Source of the DNA: Pseudomonadota bacterium
GTDB taxonomy: Bacteria; Pseudomonadota; Gammaproteobacteria; Burkholderiales; Thiobacillaceae
DNA: 64,000 nucleotides
Reading direction: 5' to 3'
Assembly (NCBI GenBank): GCA_029558905.1
Contig: JAKQCX010000024.1
Span: forward strand, 1-64,000
A program made the position numbers and the translations under genes. Shown here one piece after another: positions 45,697 through 54,478 of the stretch. Position 1 is the first letter of the stretch; each line of letters begins with the position of its first letter. The notes under the pieces are model-generated. The model ran no database searches. It worked only from the letters and a program-made list of their open reading frames with translations, and was not told where the DNA came from.

Positions 45697-45996
45697 GCAC
45701 CGCGGCATGGCCGTTATGCCTCGTTGGAGGGCTTCGAGACGCGCTACGGCACGCGCGTCATGTGTATTCCCCCACCGGGAGGCGGGCTGACCGTCCGAAT
45801 GCCCAAGGCCGGGGTGCTGCAGCCCACATGTGTTCCATATGAGCCATCACCCACACCCAGACCACCCCGCCGTAACGCCCGGCTGGAAGAACGGTGGGCC
45901 GGGTTCGCCGCTTTCCGGGATTGCAGGTCCCAGGCCATCGGTATCCGGGAACGGCCCCTGATGCGCAGACCCGATCCGGACAGGGGCTAGCTGCGT
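45697..45996. other. gene-poor region
   Basis: About 300 bp after the AhpD-like gene. A frame from 45724 to 45990 is open but its composition (Pro- and Arg-rich, no hydrophobic core) does not look like protein. No hairpin or promoter stands out. Confidence 0.4.
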
Positions 45997-46256
45997 GTGG
46001 TCCTGCGCGGCTTCACGGCATGCAGACGCTACCCGAAGATCCTGATGCAAGGGGCCATGCGCCTCGATCCGGATGGTCAGCCAGCGGGGGAGATGACGGC
46101 GGAACAGCGGGTGGTGGCCGCGCGGACCCTGAGGGTCGCATCCGGCGGGGGGAGGCGCGACGCCAGGAGGAAGGGTCCCCGCGCGAGGTGCTGGAGGAGA
46201 CCGCCCGACGCGGGGACAGACTGGACCAGCTGGTGGAAAAATTCAGCAGGCGCTGA
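45997..46256 (+). pseudogene. hypothetical gene with an apparent -1 frameshift
   Basis: Two frames join into one plausible protein if a single base is restored near 46131. The first frame (GTG 45997) reads RRYPKILMQGAMRLDPDGQP, then AEQRVVAARTL. The second reads EGRIRRGEARRQEEGSPREV, then LEETARRGDRLDQLVEKFSRR before TGA. CTGAGGGTCGC would become CTGGAGGGTCGC with one extra G. The joined product is a charged helical protein of about 85 aa; I do not recognise it. It could be a decayed gene, a programmed frameshift or a sequencing error in a G-run. Confidence 0.45.
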
Positions 46257-46337
46257 GTCTGGGCGGCGGGGGCGTGGCCTGGAAGCCTCGAGGCGCATCG
46301 GATTGACCGGACCCTCGCTCCACCTGGAGATGCGTGC

Positions 46338-46787
46338 TCAATGCCCGCCGGAATCCAGCAGGTTGCAGAAGCGGTAACCCTGATAGCGCAGGTTGGCGAC
46401 CTTGACCTGCCATCCATCACCCAGGCTTGGCATGCTGGCCACCATGATCTGGCTGATGCTTCGGTGGCGTCGCAGATGCTGTGCGATCAATCCGCCCAGT
46501 TCACCCGTGGCACTGAAGAGACGATAGTCCACTCCCCTGCCTTCCAGGCCGATGAGCAGCATATGCAACAGGGCTTCCGGCGGTCTGGGCGCATTGGCCA
46601 ACAGGATGTCCATGCGTCCCGGCCCATCCAGGCATTTGGCCTGCGCAGCGCTGAGGAGTTGAGGGGATAGGGTGTGGCCGCCATCCAGGGCAAGCAGGCA
46701 ATGCGGCCTGATGCAGGCTTTCTGTGCCCTGAGTGACCTGCCTGGGGTGCTGGCGTCCTGGTAATCCCTGATTGTGGGTCTGTGCAT
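46338..46787 (-). CDS. hypothetical protein, possibly universal-stress-protein-like
   Basis: A 149-aa protein. The C-terminal half starts with a hydrophobic strand (RMDILLANAPRPPEALLHML) and continues GVDYRLFSATGELGGLIAQHL and SISQIMVASMPSLGDGW. This alternation of strand and helix resembles a USP/Rossmann half-domain, but the ATP motif (GxxGx9GS) is absent. The N-terminal 50 residues are basic and Cys-containing. ATG 46787 is chosen because the frame further upstream lacks coding character. Confidence 0.45.
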   Translation of the reverse strand: MHRPTIRDYQDASTPGRSLRAQKACIRPHCLLALDGGHTLSPQLLSAAQAKCLDGPGRMDILLANAPRPPEALLHMLLIGLEGRGVDYRLFSATGELGGLIAQHLRRHRSISQIMVASMPSLGDGWQVKVANLRYQGYRFCNLLDSGGH

Positions 46788-46920
46788 CGTTCTTGCGCGT
46801 CGAGATGGATCGGCTGTCCTGTTTGCTCCCCGCCAGGACCGGAGCAGGAACAACCATATCGACGACCCGGGAAAAAACTTGAGGCCGATATTGCAACGGT
46901 CCACGGGAAGGCATCCCCAT

Positions 46921-47172
46921 TCAGTGAGGTGCCCGACAATCCAGTTCTACATCGATGCCCACCACGGCATCCAAGACCTGGTCCATCAACACGCTGTCAT
47001 CGTCGGACCATTCGGCTTCCGGGTCCTCGGAACGGGTGGCCAGGGGAGCGATATCGAAGTCCACGAACTGGTCACCGATCTTCAACACCAGCATGCCGGA
47101 CGGGTGGTCCACCAGTTCCCAGTCATCGGGTATTTCCAGCTCGGCACGAATGTTCACGCTCAGGACTTTCAT
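46921..47172 (-). CDS. small acidic hypothetical protein
   Basis: An 83-aa protein: MKVLSVNIRAELEIPDDWEL, a VLKIGDQFVDFDIAPL beta segment and an acidic SEDPEAEWSDDDSVLMDQVL stretch. No signal peptide or membrane segment is present. The start at 47172 has GGAGAG upstream. No family is recognised. It shares strand with the USP-like gene 133 bp downstream. Confidence 0.55.
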   Translation of the reverse strand: MKVLSVNIRAELEIPDDWELVDHPSGMLVLKIGDQFVDFDIAPLATRSEDPEAEWSDDDSVLMDQVLDAVVGIDVELDCRAPH

Positions 47173-47649
47173 GGGGGCTCTCCTGCTCAACACGTAAAAA
47201 ACAGGCCGCCGCGTGGATGGCCTGATCGCTGGGGGTGTGGCGCCATGATCTGGGCCGAACCGGGGCGGCCGACAGGGTATTGCCCTGATTGCCTGGATCA
47301 GAAAGTCCCATCCACAGACTCCATGCCGCTGTGTCGAACGCTAGCGGAAGTCTCGTCCGATGGCCAGGCACCTGCCAAGATCCGCGGCAGGCAGGCGCCG
47401 AATCCTTATGAGGCTGGCATTCAGGGTGCGGTGCAGGGCCCGCCGACAGGGCCTCGGCGGCGGCGCTTTCCTTGCCGTGCCGGCCCCGAATCGGCGATGT
47501 ACCACGTCCAGCGGGATTGCTCAGCGGTTTGCGCATGGCTTGTCACCGGCCGGCGCGCTCCGGGTCCTGCATGTGCGTCCAAGCGGGTGGGGACTGCAAT
47601 CACAGGCCCGCCACCCTGCGCGACAGGGTCACAGTAAAATAGGCCCGCT
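47173..47649. other. long intergenic region, no gene seen
   Basis: About 475 bp between the small acidic protein and the cytochrome b561 gene, which are divergent. Frames on both strands are open in places but Arg/Pro-rich and unlike protein. A short CAGGCC/GGCCTG hairpin near 47207-47230 is followed leftward by Ts (A-run at 47199), but no minus-strand gene ends there. TAAAAT at 47635-47640 may be the -10 of the b561 gene, which would give a very short leader. Confidence 0.5.
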
Positions 47650-48267
47650 ATGGAACGACTCAACCTGATCCGCGAGAGGGTCTACGACCCGGTGCTCCGA
47701 ATCATCCACCTGTGGATCGCATTGCTGGTCCTGCTCCTGTTGCTCAGTGGTCTGATCGCCAAGTGGATTGCCTTCACGCCCGAGGCCGTGATGCTCTGGC
47801 GTTACCACACCTGGCTGGGGTATGGCCTGGTGCTGGGACTGACGGCGCGTACGACCTGGGCCCTGTATGGCCCCATGCATGCCGGCTGGCGGCAGCTCTG
47901 GGCCGGGCGAGCATGGCTGGATGCGCTGAAGAATCGGACCTTTTTCGCGGCACCGACGCGCTTTGGCCTACACCCCTCGGAAACGGTGATCTATCTGGCC
48001 TTTTACCTCATGGCATGGCTCCTGGCTCTCACGGGTTTGGCCTTGGCGGCCATCGCGCAGGGACAGGGGCCCCTGTATGCCTGGCTGGGCCACGATGTGC
48101 TGCTCAGGCCTTGGTTTGGCGTGCCCCATGCCGTGTTGGAGGACGGCATGCTGATCTTTGTCGTCGTGCATCTGATGGCCCTGATTTGGCATGAACGGCG
48201 CCATGGCATGCCGCTGGCCCAGGCCATGGTCAGCGGCTACCAATACCGGAAGGATGCGGACGTTTGA
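47650..48267 (+). CDS. cytochrome b561-type membrane protein
   Basis: A 205-aa protein with four membrane helices and His residues placed to bind two b haems: LRIIHLWIALL, WRYHTWLGYGL, and VVHLMALIWHERRHG. It belongs to the Ni,Fe-hydrogenase b-subunit/b561 family and would pass electrons between the quinone pool and a periplasmic partner. The diheme cytochrome c gene starts 40 bp later, so the two likely form an electron-transfer pair. Confidence 0.88.
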   Translation: MERLNLIRERVYDPVLRIIHLWIALLVLLLLLSGLIAKWIAFTPEAVMLWRYHTWLGYGLVLGLTARTTWALYGPMHAGWRQLWAGRAWLDALKNRTFFAAPTRFGLHPSETVIYLAFYLMAWLLALTGLALAAIAQGQGPLYAWLGHDVLLRPWFGVPHAVLEDGMLIFVVVHLMALIWHERRHGMPLAQAMVSGYQYRKDADV

Positions 48268-48307
48268 GGTACGCAGGCGCTTACCGGCTTCCGAGGAGGT
48301 GGCCGTG

Positions 48308-48820
48308 GTGACCTGGCGCCACCTGGCCGTGCTGACCCTGGTCCTGGGCTTGTCTGGCCTCTGGCTGGCGCGCTCGCCGGCGGAGGAGGAAACGGTCTTT
48401 CCCATGCCCGGTGGCAGGGTCTATGTGCGGGAGTGCGGCAGCTGCCACACGGCCTACGCGCCTGGTCTGCTGCCCGCCCGCTCCTGGCAGGGATTGATGC
48501 GGGAACTGGATCAGCACTTCGGAGTGAATGCCGGCCTGGATGAGCCGCATCACCTGGCGATTCTCAAGGAGCTGGAAACCCTGGCGGCGGATGGCAACTA
48601 CGCGGATCTGCGCATGCGCCGCATCGCCGCCTCCATTCCGGCTGGCAGCCGGCCGCGGCGTATCACACAGACGGCCTACTTCAGGCGCTTGCATGACGCG
48701 GTTCCGGCGGAGCTGTGGCAGCGCAAGAACATCGCCACGGCCTCCAACTGTCTCGCCTGCCATCCGCGTGCCAACACGGGCCAGTATGACGCGCGCGCGC
48801 TGCGCGTGCCGGGGGTCTGA
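48308..48820 (+). CDS. diheme cytochrome c (DHC-like)
   Basis: A 170-aa protein with an N-terminal signal or anchor helix (LAVLTLVLGLSGLWLA) and two haem motifs, CGSCH and CLACH, about 100 residues apart. DHC-type diheme cytochromes are encoded next to b561 genes in other bacteria, as here. The start is set to a GTG at 48308 because GAGGAGG (48293-48299) lies 8 nt upstream; a GTG at 48305 and an ATG at 48254 are also in frame. Confidence 0.85.
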   Translation: MTWRHLAVLTLVLGLSGLWLARSPAEEETVFPMPGGRVYVRECGSCHTAYAPGLLPARSWQGLMRELDQHFGVNAGLDEPHHLAILKELETLAADGNYADLRMRRIAASIPAGSRPRRITQTAYFRRLHDAVPAELWQRKNIATASNCLACHPRANTGQYDARALRVPGV

Positions 48821-48826
48821 AGCGGG

Positions 48827-49183
48827 TCAGTCGCCGAACAGGCGATCCAGGGCGGATTTCCCATCCCCGGGCGGGGATTTCCCATCCGCCGTGCCAAACA
48901 GGCGCTGTGCCGCGTCTTGCGAGTTCTCGCGTGCGAAAGTCGTGGTCTGGCGGGCCTGGGCCTGAAACCATTCGCAGAAATTGGCGCGGGTCTTGTCCTG
49001 GACCTCTTCCGCCATGGGTTCACGGCATTGCTTGGCCTTGCCCGGGTCATGGTGCCGGCACAGGCGGCAGACATGCAGTTCCGCATGACAGCCCGGACAT
49101 TGCGCGCGCCTGCCCAGAGGTCGTGGCAGGCGTGATATGTCCGCGCCGCAGCGCCAGCACACCCATTCATGCTCATGGCTCAT
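48827..49183 (-). CDS. zinc-ribbon hypothetical protein
   Basis: A 118-aa protein. The N-terminal half holds three Cys pairs: CWRCG, CPGCH and CRLCRHHDPGKAKQC, likely binding one or two zinc ions. The C-terminal half is helical and ends in repeated GKSALDRLFG-like motifs. No family is recognised with certainty. It lies tail-to-tail with the diheme cytochrome gene, 6 bp apart. ATG 49183 gives MSHEHEWVCWRCG, with GGGATGA upstream as the only candidate ribosome binding site. Confidence 0.6.
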   Translation of the reverse strand: MSHEHEWVCWRCGADISRLPRPLGRRAQCPGCHAELHVCRLCRHHDPGKAKQCREPMAEEVQDKTRANFCEWFQAQARQTTTFARENSQDAAQRLFGTADGKSPPGDGKSALDRLFGD

Positions 49184-49244
49184 CCCGGGTTTCATCCCTT
49201 GGGTGCAGGGGCGTGGCACGTGCGGGGTGGCGACGGTCAGGCGT

Positions 49245-49430
49245 CTATTTGAGGGTGCAGGTGTTCATGCCCAGGATCGAATACAGGGGGCAGACCCTGA
49301 TGAAGCCCGTGGCTAGGGGTACCACGCCAATCCAGGCCCATACGGGGCCTCCGCTGATGGCCCAGAGAATCAGGGCGCCACCGACCAGGATGCGCAGTAT
49401 GCGATCCATGCCGCCGACGTTGGCTTTCAT
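49245..49430 (-). CDS. DUF2892 (YgaP transmembrane-like) protein
   Basis: A 61-aa protein matching DUF2892: NVGGMDRILRILVGGALIL, two short helices, and the ending CPLYSILGMNTC with the family's Cys pair. In YgaP this module anchors a rhodanese; standalone copies occur often and have no known role. Confidence 0.85.
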   Translation of the reverse strand: MKANVGGMDRILRILVGGALILWAISGGPVWAWIGVVPLATGFIRVCPLYSILGMNTCTLK

Positions 49431-49599
49431 GTCTTGTCCTCCTTACAGGTGCGCGGCGACGCCGCGGGGTCTTGCGCACGGTACATTATCCCGGAAAAGG
49501 CGTGTCCCCCGCGAGGAAATGCGGCAGACCGGCGATAGATCGGCTCGGCGCAGGATTGGCACGCCAAGGGTTTGCACGGGAGGGCCGGGGGGCATGGGC

Positions 49600-50901
49600 T
49601 CAGTTTCCCAGGGTCGGTTCTTGCTCCAGGGCAAGCAGGCGGGCGTGACGTATGGCTTCCGCGATCAGGTTCTGGTGCGTGACCTGCCGCGCCACAAGAC
49701 CGGCATCCACGTTCCGGACGATGGTCAGGGCCCGGCGCAGGTGATCCGCTTGCGGAAAAGGATGCCCCTCTTGGCCGGGACGACCCCGGCAATCCGCCAG
49801 ACAGGCCAGCAGGACGCGTTCGAAGCGCTGAGGTCGCCGCACGGCATCCGTGTTCTCCAGCAGATCCAGCAATGCGTCTGGCCCCAGGTGCAGGGCACGG
49901 TGCACCTGGCCATGCCAGGCGCATACCACCCGGGCCAGCTGTGTACAGTCGACGGGTACCCGCAGGCGTCGGCCGATACCTTCCACCAGGTGGGTGCCGG
50001 CGGCCTCGTGTCCCGCGTGATCCGGCCAGACCTGTTCCGGGGTGAGCCCCTTGCCCACGTCGTGCAGCAGAGCGGACCAGCGCACACCGAGGTCCGCCCC
50101 CAGGCTGGCCGCCACGTCCATCACCCGCAGGACGTGATCACCGGTGTCCACTTCCGGGTGGGAACGGGGATCCTGGGGCACGCCGAACAGCCGATCCACT
50201 TCCGGCAGGATGCGGGCCAGGGCGCCACATTGCCGCAGGACGGTGATCAGGCGTGAGGGGCGCTGTTCCATGAGACCCCTGGCCAGTTCCTGCCAGATGC
50301 GTTCCGGCACCAGGGCATCCACTTCCCCGGCAGACACCATCTGGTGCATCAGGGACATGGTTTCCGGGGCAACATCGAAATCCGGCAGACGGGCGGCGAA
50401 GCGTGCCACGCGCAGGATGCGCACCGGGTCTTCCGAGAAGGCCGCACTCACGTGGCGCAGCATTCGGGCGCCGAGGTCCGCCCGACCGCCGTAGGGATCG
50501 ATGAGGGCGCCGGCCCCGTCCAGGGCCATCGCGTTGATAGTCAGGTCGCGGCGTCGCAGGTCCTCCTCCAGGCTGACATCCGGCGCGGCATGGATGACGA
50601 AACCCTTGTAACCGGGAGCGGTCTTGCGCTCGGTGCGCGCCAGCGCATACTCCTCCCGGCTGTGGGGGTGGAGAAAGACGGGAAAGTCCTTGCCCACCGG
50701 CCTGAAGCCCAGATTCAGCATGTCCTCGGGGTGGGCTCCCACCACCACGTGGTCACGGTCCTGGATGGGCAGGCCGAGCAGTTGATCGCGCACGGCCCCG
50801 CCCACGACATACACGCGGATGCCTGGCGGGAATCTCGCGACCGCTTCAGCGGCCGGCGATGGCACGATGTCGTGTATAGGCGCGGCGGGGGTCCTGCTCA
50901 T
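49600..50901 (-). CDS. cca: multifunctional CCA tRNA nucleotidyltransferase
   Basis: A 433-aa enzyme that builds or repairs the tRNA 3'-CCA end. The head domain has VYVVGGAVRD, DRDHVVVG (the DxD) and the RRRDLTINAMA motif; RILRVARFAARL marks the neck. A C-terminal HD phosphohydrolase domain has ALLHDVGKG, making it the multifunctional gammaproteobacterial type. The start is uncertain: ATG 50901 overlaps the epimerase gene by 56 bp, while GTG codons at 50866 and 50814 would reduce or remove the overlap. Confidence 0.9.
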   Translation of the reverse strand: MSRTPAAPIHDIVPSPAAEAVARFPPGIRVYVVGGAVRDQLLGLPIQDRDHVVVGAHPEDMLNLGFRPVGKDFPVFLHPHSREEYALARTERKTAPGYKGFVIHAAPDVSLEEDLRRRDLTINAMALDGAGALIDPYGGRADLGARMLRHVSAAFSEDPVRILRVARFAARLPDFDVAPETMSLMHQMVSAGEVDALVPERIWQELARGLMEQRPSRLITVLRQCGALARILPEVDRLFGVPQDPRSHPEVDTGDHVLRVMDVAASLGADLGVRWSALLHDVGKGLTPEQVWPDHAGHEAAGTHLVEGIGRRLRVPVDCTQLARVVCAWHGQVHRALHLGPDALLDLLENTDAVRRPQRFERVLLACLADCRGRPGQEGHPFPQADHLRRALTIVRNVDAGLVARQVTHQNLIAEAIRHARLLALEQEPTLGN

Positions 50902-51838
50902 GGAGATAGCCGATGACGCTTTCCAGGGTGGTGTCACAGGCAAAGACGGGGTCGGGCGGCGTGCCGCAGACGTTGTCCGTCAGCATGGCGTAAAGGTTGT
51001 CCCGGGTCATGAGTTTGCGCCCGGGCTTCAGCTCCATGATCCGCGCAAACCAGTAGGACGTCCTGTGTCCAAGCGGGATGATCCAGCGGCGCAGGCCCAG
51101 TTCCCGCGCCGTCAGGCGGAGCAATTCCGCCAGGGTATAGATCCTGGGACCACAGAGGTTGTAGGTGCGGCCGATGCTATCTGGTCGCAACAGGGCACTG
51201 GCGAAGGCCTGTGCCACGTCCTGAACGTAGACCGGCTGGAAACGGGCCTTCCCTCCGGCCAGGGGCACGACAGGGCTGAGGCGCAGCAGCCTGGAGAACA
51301 GGCTGAGGAAACGATCCCCGGGTCCGAAGATGACCGATGGCCTGAAAATGGTGACCTGCAGGTGCTTCTGCGCCTCGCGCATGGTCTCTTCGCCGGCCGC
51401 CTTGCTGCGCTGGTAGGCGCTGTGGGAAATCGGGTCCGCACCCAGGGCGCTCATGTGCAGGAGGCGTGGCACCCCGGCAGCGAAGCAGGCCTGGATGATC
51501 TTGCGCGGCAGCTCCACATGCGCGTAGCGGAAACTGCCACGCCGCACGCGCGGGGTATCCACCGGGCCGGTGGCCGTTTCGTGCAGCAGTCCCACCAGGT
51601 TGATCGCCGCGGCAGCTCCATGCAGGAGTTGTTTCAGGACGGCCGGATCGTGGATATCGGCTTCCACCACCTCCACCGTGGGCAGTACTGCCAGCGCCTT
51701 GACCGATTCCCGCCGCCGGGTGGGGACCAGGACCCGCCAGCCCTGCCTGGCGAGCAGGGCCGACAGGTGATGACCGACGAAACCGCCACCGCCAAAGACA
51801 CATACGGTGGGGCGTGTGGGGATGTCTTGCGTGCTCAT
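50846..51838 (-). CDS. NAD-dependent epimerase/NDUFA9-like protein
   Basis: A 330-aa extended short-chain dehydrogenase. The opening VCVFGGGGFVGHHLSALLA is the NAD(P) site. LLHMSALGADPISHSAYQRSKAAGE has the Tyr-x3-Lys active-site pair, and TIFRPSVIFGPGDRFL follows. It is the complex I 39-kDa-subunit-like family, whose bacterial role is not settled. It lies between slt and cca, a conserved neighbourhood in beta- and gammaproteobacteria. Confidence 0.88.
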   Translation of the reverse strand: MSTQDIPTRPTVCVFGGGGFVGHHLSALLARQGWRVLVPTRRRESVKALAVLPTVEVVEADIHDPAVLKQLLHGAAAAINLVGLLHETATGPVDTPRVRRGSFRYAHVELPRKIIQACFAAGVPRLLHMSALGADPISHSAYQRSKAAGEETMREAQKHLQVTIFRPSVIFGPGDRFLSLFSRLLRLSPVVPLAGGKARFQPVYVQDVAQAFASALLRPDSIGRTYNLCGPRIYTLAELLRLTARELGLRRWIIPLGHRTSYWFARIMELKPGRKLMTRDNLYAMLTDNVCGTPPDPVFACDTTLESVIGYLHEQDPRRAYTRHRAIAGR

Positions 51839-51917
51839 GGACAAGGGCTGAAAAAGGGACGGTTGCATTTTAGAGGAGCCCCATGCGCCTGTCCCGGTCC
51901 GGACCCGGCGTGCCGCG

Positions 51918-53846
51918 CTATCCGGAAGGGGAGGTTTCCACACGGCGCGCGGGCACGACCCCGAGGCGATCCTTGAGAGGCTGGGCCTCGCCACCGAAGC
52001 GGTTGCGATAGAACATGGCATTGGCCATGACCTTCTTGACGTAGTCCCGCGTCTCCTGGAAGGGGATGCTTTCCACGTACACGGCCCCTTCCAGGGGCGT
52101 ATCGGCCTGCCAGCGCCGTGCCCGGCCAGGCCCGGCGTTATAGCCGGCCGTGGCCAGCACCGGTGATTGCTCCAGGCTGTCGTAGGCATGCCTGAGGTAG
52201 TAGGTGCCGAAACGCAGATTGGTATCCGGTGTGTGCATCCGCGTCTGGACGCGGCGGTCCAGGCCCAGTTTCCTCCCGATCCAGCTGGCTGTGGCCGGCA
52301 TGATCTGCATCAGTCCCTGGGCCCCCGAGCGGGATTTGGCCTGGGCGACGAAACGCGACTCCTGGCGGATCAGACCGTAGACCCAGGCCTCATCCAGGCC
52401 GTTTTCCTGGGCATGGGCCGAGGCCAGGTCCCGGAAGGGTGCGATGTAACGCAGGTCGAAATTGTGCTCCTTGCGTGTCATGCTGGCGGAGACGATGGCG
52501 CGGTCATGCCAGCCTTCCCGCAGAGCAAGCTCCGCCGCCGCCAGCAACTGACGGTCCGTCATGCCCCGCAGGGCGCGGTTCCATTCCTCCAGGGCATCCC
52601 CGGGCAGACCCATCCCGCGCAGCAGCAGGGCCCGGCTCAGGCCGGGCTGGCTGCGGGCCCAGCGCAGATCGTCCGGCGTGACGCGATATGGTTCGGACCT
52701 GCTTTCCAGGCGGGGCGGCAGTTCCTCCAAGGCCAGCAGGCCGTAGTAGTCCTGTTCCTGTGAAAGGCGGGCGAAGATCGCATTGGCTGGAAAGGCGGCA
52801 TTCATGGCCTTGAGTGCGCGCGCTCTCCAGTATCGCCAGACGGCTTCCTCTCGCAGGTTTGCGGGCATGGCCTGGATACCCTGGTTGACCTCGGTCCAGT
52901 TGCCTGCCCGCAAGGCCGCGCGGACACGCCATTGCGCTTGCAGCGCGCTGAAGAGGGGGGCATGTGCGGGAGCCGCGCGCAAGAACCATTCCAGGGCGCG
53001 GGTGTCGTGTCTGCGTGCGGCGTACAGGGCGATCTGGCCCCAGCCGTAACGCTGTTCGGCCTCGGGATACTGGCTGGCATGGGCATGCCAGATCTGGGCG
53101 GCTCCCTCCGGATCCAGGCGGGCGAACAGGGACAATGCATACAGGGCGGCCTCGCGCTGGGCACGGCGGTCCGAAACGGCCCGGATCAGTTCGTCGCCGT
53201 GGCGCTGGGCCATGGCCAGGGCGTTGTCCTGCATGCGCTCCGCTTCCGGCAGTTGCGCGTTCATGGCCCGGGCCAGGTCCAGATAGCCGTTATCCAGGGC
53301 CAGGCGCAGGCGCTGGTAGCGGTCTTCCATGCCCAGCCGCCCTTGCTCGAACAGACTGTCGAACAGCGCGTCGCAACTGGCCGGCAGCTCCCGCCCGCTC
53401 CGCCACAGCTCCAGGCCTTCCTGCGTGGCCCGGGGGTCACCCTCGCGCAGACGCAGGTGAATCTCATGGCAGACCAGTTCCTGGGGGGGGCTATGGATTT
53501 CACGATACTGGAGGCGAAACGCGGGCCAGTTTTCCGCCAGGGCATACAGACCCGCCAGTTCGATGCGCAAGCGATCCGCCAGGGGGGAATCGGGATAGGT
53601 GGCAATGAAGGCCTGCAACTCGTCCGCCGCGGCGCCATGGGCCTTAAGACGCCAGTAATGCAGATAGGGCTGCAGGAGAGAGTCCTCGGGGATACGTCTG
53701 GCCAGTCGCTCGAACTGCTCCGTACGGCCCTTCTGGTAGGCCTCCCGGGCGGCCTTGAAGTCCGACTCCACCGATGCCATGGCGGCATCCACCCGGAAGA
53801 CCAGACAACAACTCAACAACAGCCAACGCACGTGCACACCCTTCAA
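51918..53846 (-). CDS. slt: soluble lytic murein transglycosylase
   Basis: A 642-aa periplasmic enzyme. A signal peptide ends near VDAAMA. A long superhelical U/L-domain of short helices covers residues ~30-470. The C-terminal SLT domain carries catalytic Glu496 (LIRQESRF), followed by AKSRSGAQGLMQIMPATA and VLATAGYNAGPGRA. It cleaves glycan strands to 1,6-anhydromuropeptides. It heads the slt-epimerase-cca group. Confidence 0.92.
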   Translation of the reverse strand: MKGVHVRWLLLSCCLVFRVDAAMASVESDFKAAREAYQKGRTEQFERLARRIPEDSLLQPYLHYWRLKAHGAAADELQAFIATYPDSPLADRLRIELAGLYALAENWPAFRLQYREIHSPPQELVCHEIHLRLREGDPRATQEGLELWRSGRELPASCDALFDSLFEQGRLGMEDRYQRLRLALDNGYLDLARAMNAQLPEAERMQDNALAMAQRHGDELIRAVSDRRAQREAALYALSLFARLDPEGAAQIWHAHASQYPEAEQRYGWGQIALYAARRHDTRALEWFLRAAPAHAPLFSALQAQWRVRAALRAGNWTEVNQGIQAMPANLREEAVWRYWRARALKAMNAAFPANAIFARLSQEQDYYGLLALEELPPRLESRSEPYRVTPDDLRWARSQPGLSRALLLRGMGLPGDALEEWNRALRGMTDRQLLAAAELALREGWHDRAIVSASMTRKEHNFDLRYIAPFRDLASAHAQENGLDEAWVYGLIRQESRFVAQAKSRSGAQGLMQIMPATASWIGRKLGLDRRVQTRMHTPDTNLRFGTYYLRHAYDSLEQSPVLATAGYNAGPGRARRWQADTPLEGAVYVESIPFQETRDYVKKVMANAMFYRNRFGGEAQPLKDRLGVVPARRVETSPSG

Positions 53847-53918
53847 GCCCAGCTTGCCAAGGCATGCACTCTACCGGCTCGCACCGGGGTCTACAAACAG
53901 GCGCCTGGCCGCGCGGCG

Positions 53919-54443
53919 TCAGTCCTCCGCCAGGTTGACGTCGACCCGTACCTTCACGGTGGGCCCCGGATCGTAGGGCAGGAAGGCGGTGTAATCGCGC
54001 CCCTGGTAGCGATACACCACGTCATAGCCGGTGAGGCGCTGGCTCCAGGAATCGGTGACGCTGCAACGCTCTTCGTGGATCGGACGGCTGTATGCATAGG
54101 GGGCACGCCCCCCGTTGCCCATGCGGTCGCCGGTGATGGCGCCCGTGGCCGCGCCTACGGCGGCAGCAAGGGTGCGGCCGCTGCCCTTGCCGATGGCCGA
54201 ACCCGCCAGGCCACCGACGATGCCGCCCAGAATTGCGCCACCGTACTCACGTTTGTCGCCACGCACGCGTTCATATCCCACCAGCTCACTCCAGCATTCA
54301 CGCCGCGGCTCGTTGAAGCGCTCGTATATCGGGGTGCTGGCGATGACCCGCGCCTGGTCGCGGAAACCGTCCGCCGTCACGGGCAGGACTGGCAGCAGAG
54401 TCAGCATCAGGGTGGAAAGGGTGAGGGTTCCTAGGGTGTTCAT
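53919..54443 (-). CDS. glycine-zipper outer-membrane protein (17-kDa/SlyB-like)
   Basis: A 174-aa protein with a signal peptide (LSTLMLTLLPVLPVTA). A glycine-zipper follows (GGAILGGIVGGLAGSAIGKG, then AAVGAATGAITGD). The C-terminal part, with CSVTDSWSQRLTGYDVVYRY, fits the Rickettsia 17-kDa antigen-like family. Start 54443 is set by AAGGAG 6 nt upstream. It is in the same direction as the next secreted-protein gene. Confidence 0.82.
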   Translation of the reverse strand: MNTLGTLTLSTLMLTLLPVLPVTADGFRDQARVIASTPIYERFNEPRRECWSELVGYERVRGDKREYGGAILGGIVGGLAGSAIGKGSGRTLAAAVGAATGAITGDRMGNGGRAPYAYSRPIHEERCSVTDSWSQRLTGYDVVYRYQGRDYTAFLPYDPGPTVKVRVDVNLAED

Positions 54444-54478
54444 GACTGCTCCTTTCATGTGTCCCCTTGCGGGGCGTG

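Noticed and set aside
45724..45990. 89-codon plus-strand frame
   Set aside because: Composition is Pro/Arg/Gly-rich without hydrophobic periodicity, no ribosome binding site, no recognisable domain.
47199..47230. Hairpin with T-run reading leftward
   Set aside because: The stem is only 6 bp and no minus-strand gene ends nearby; kept only as a remark in the intergenic entry.
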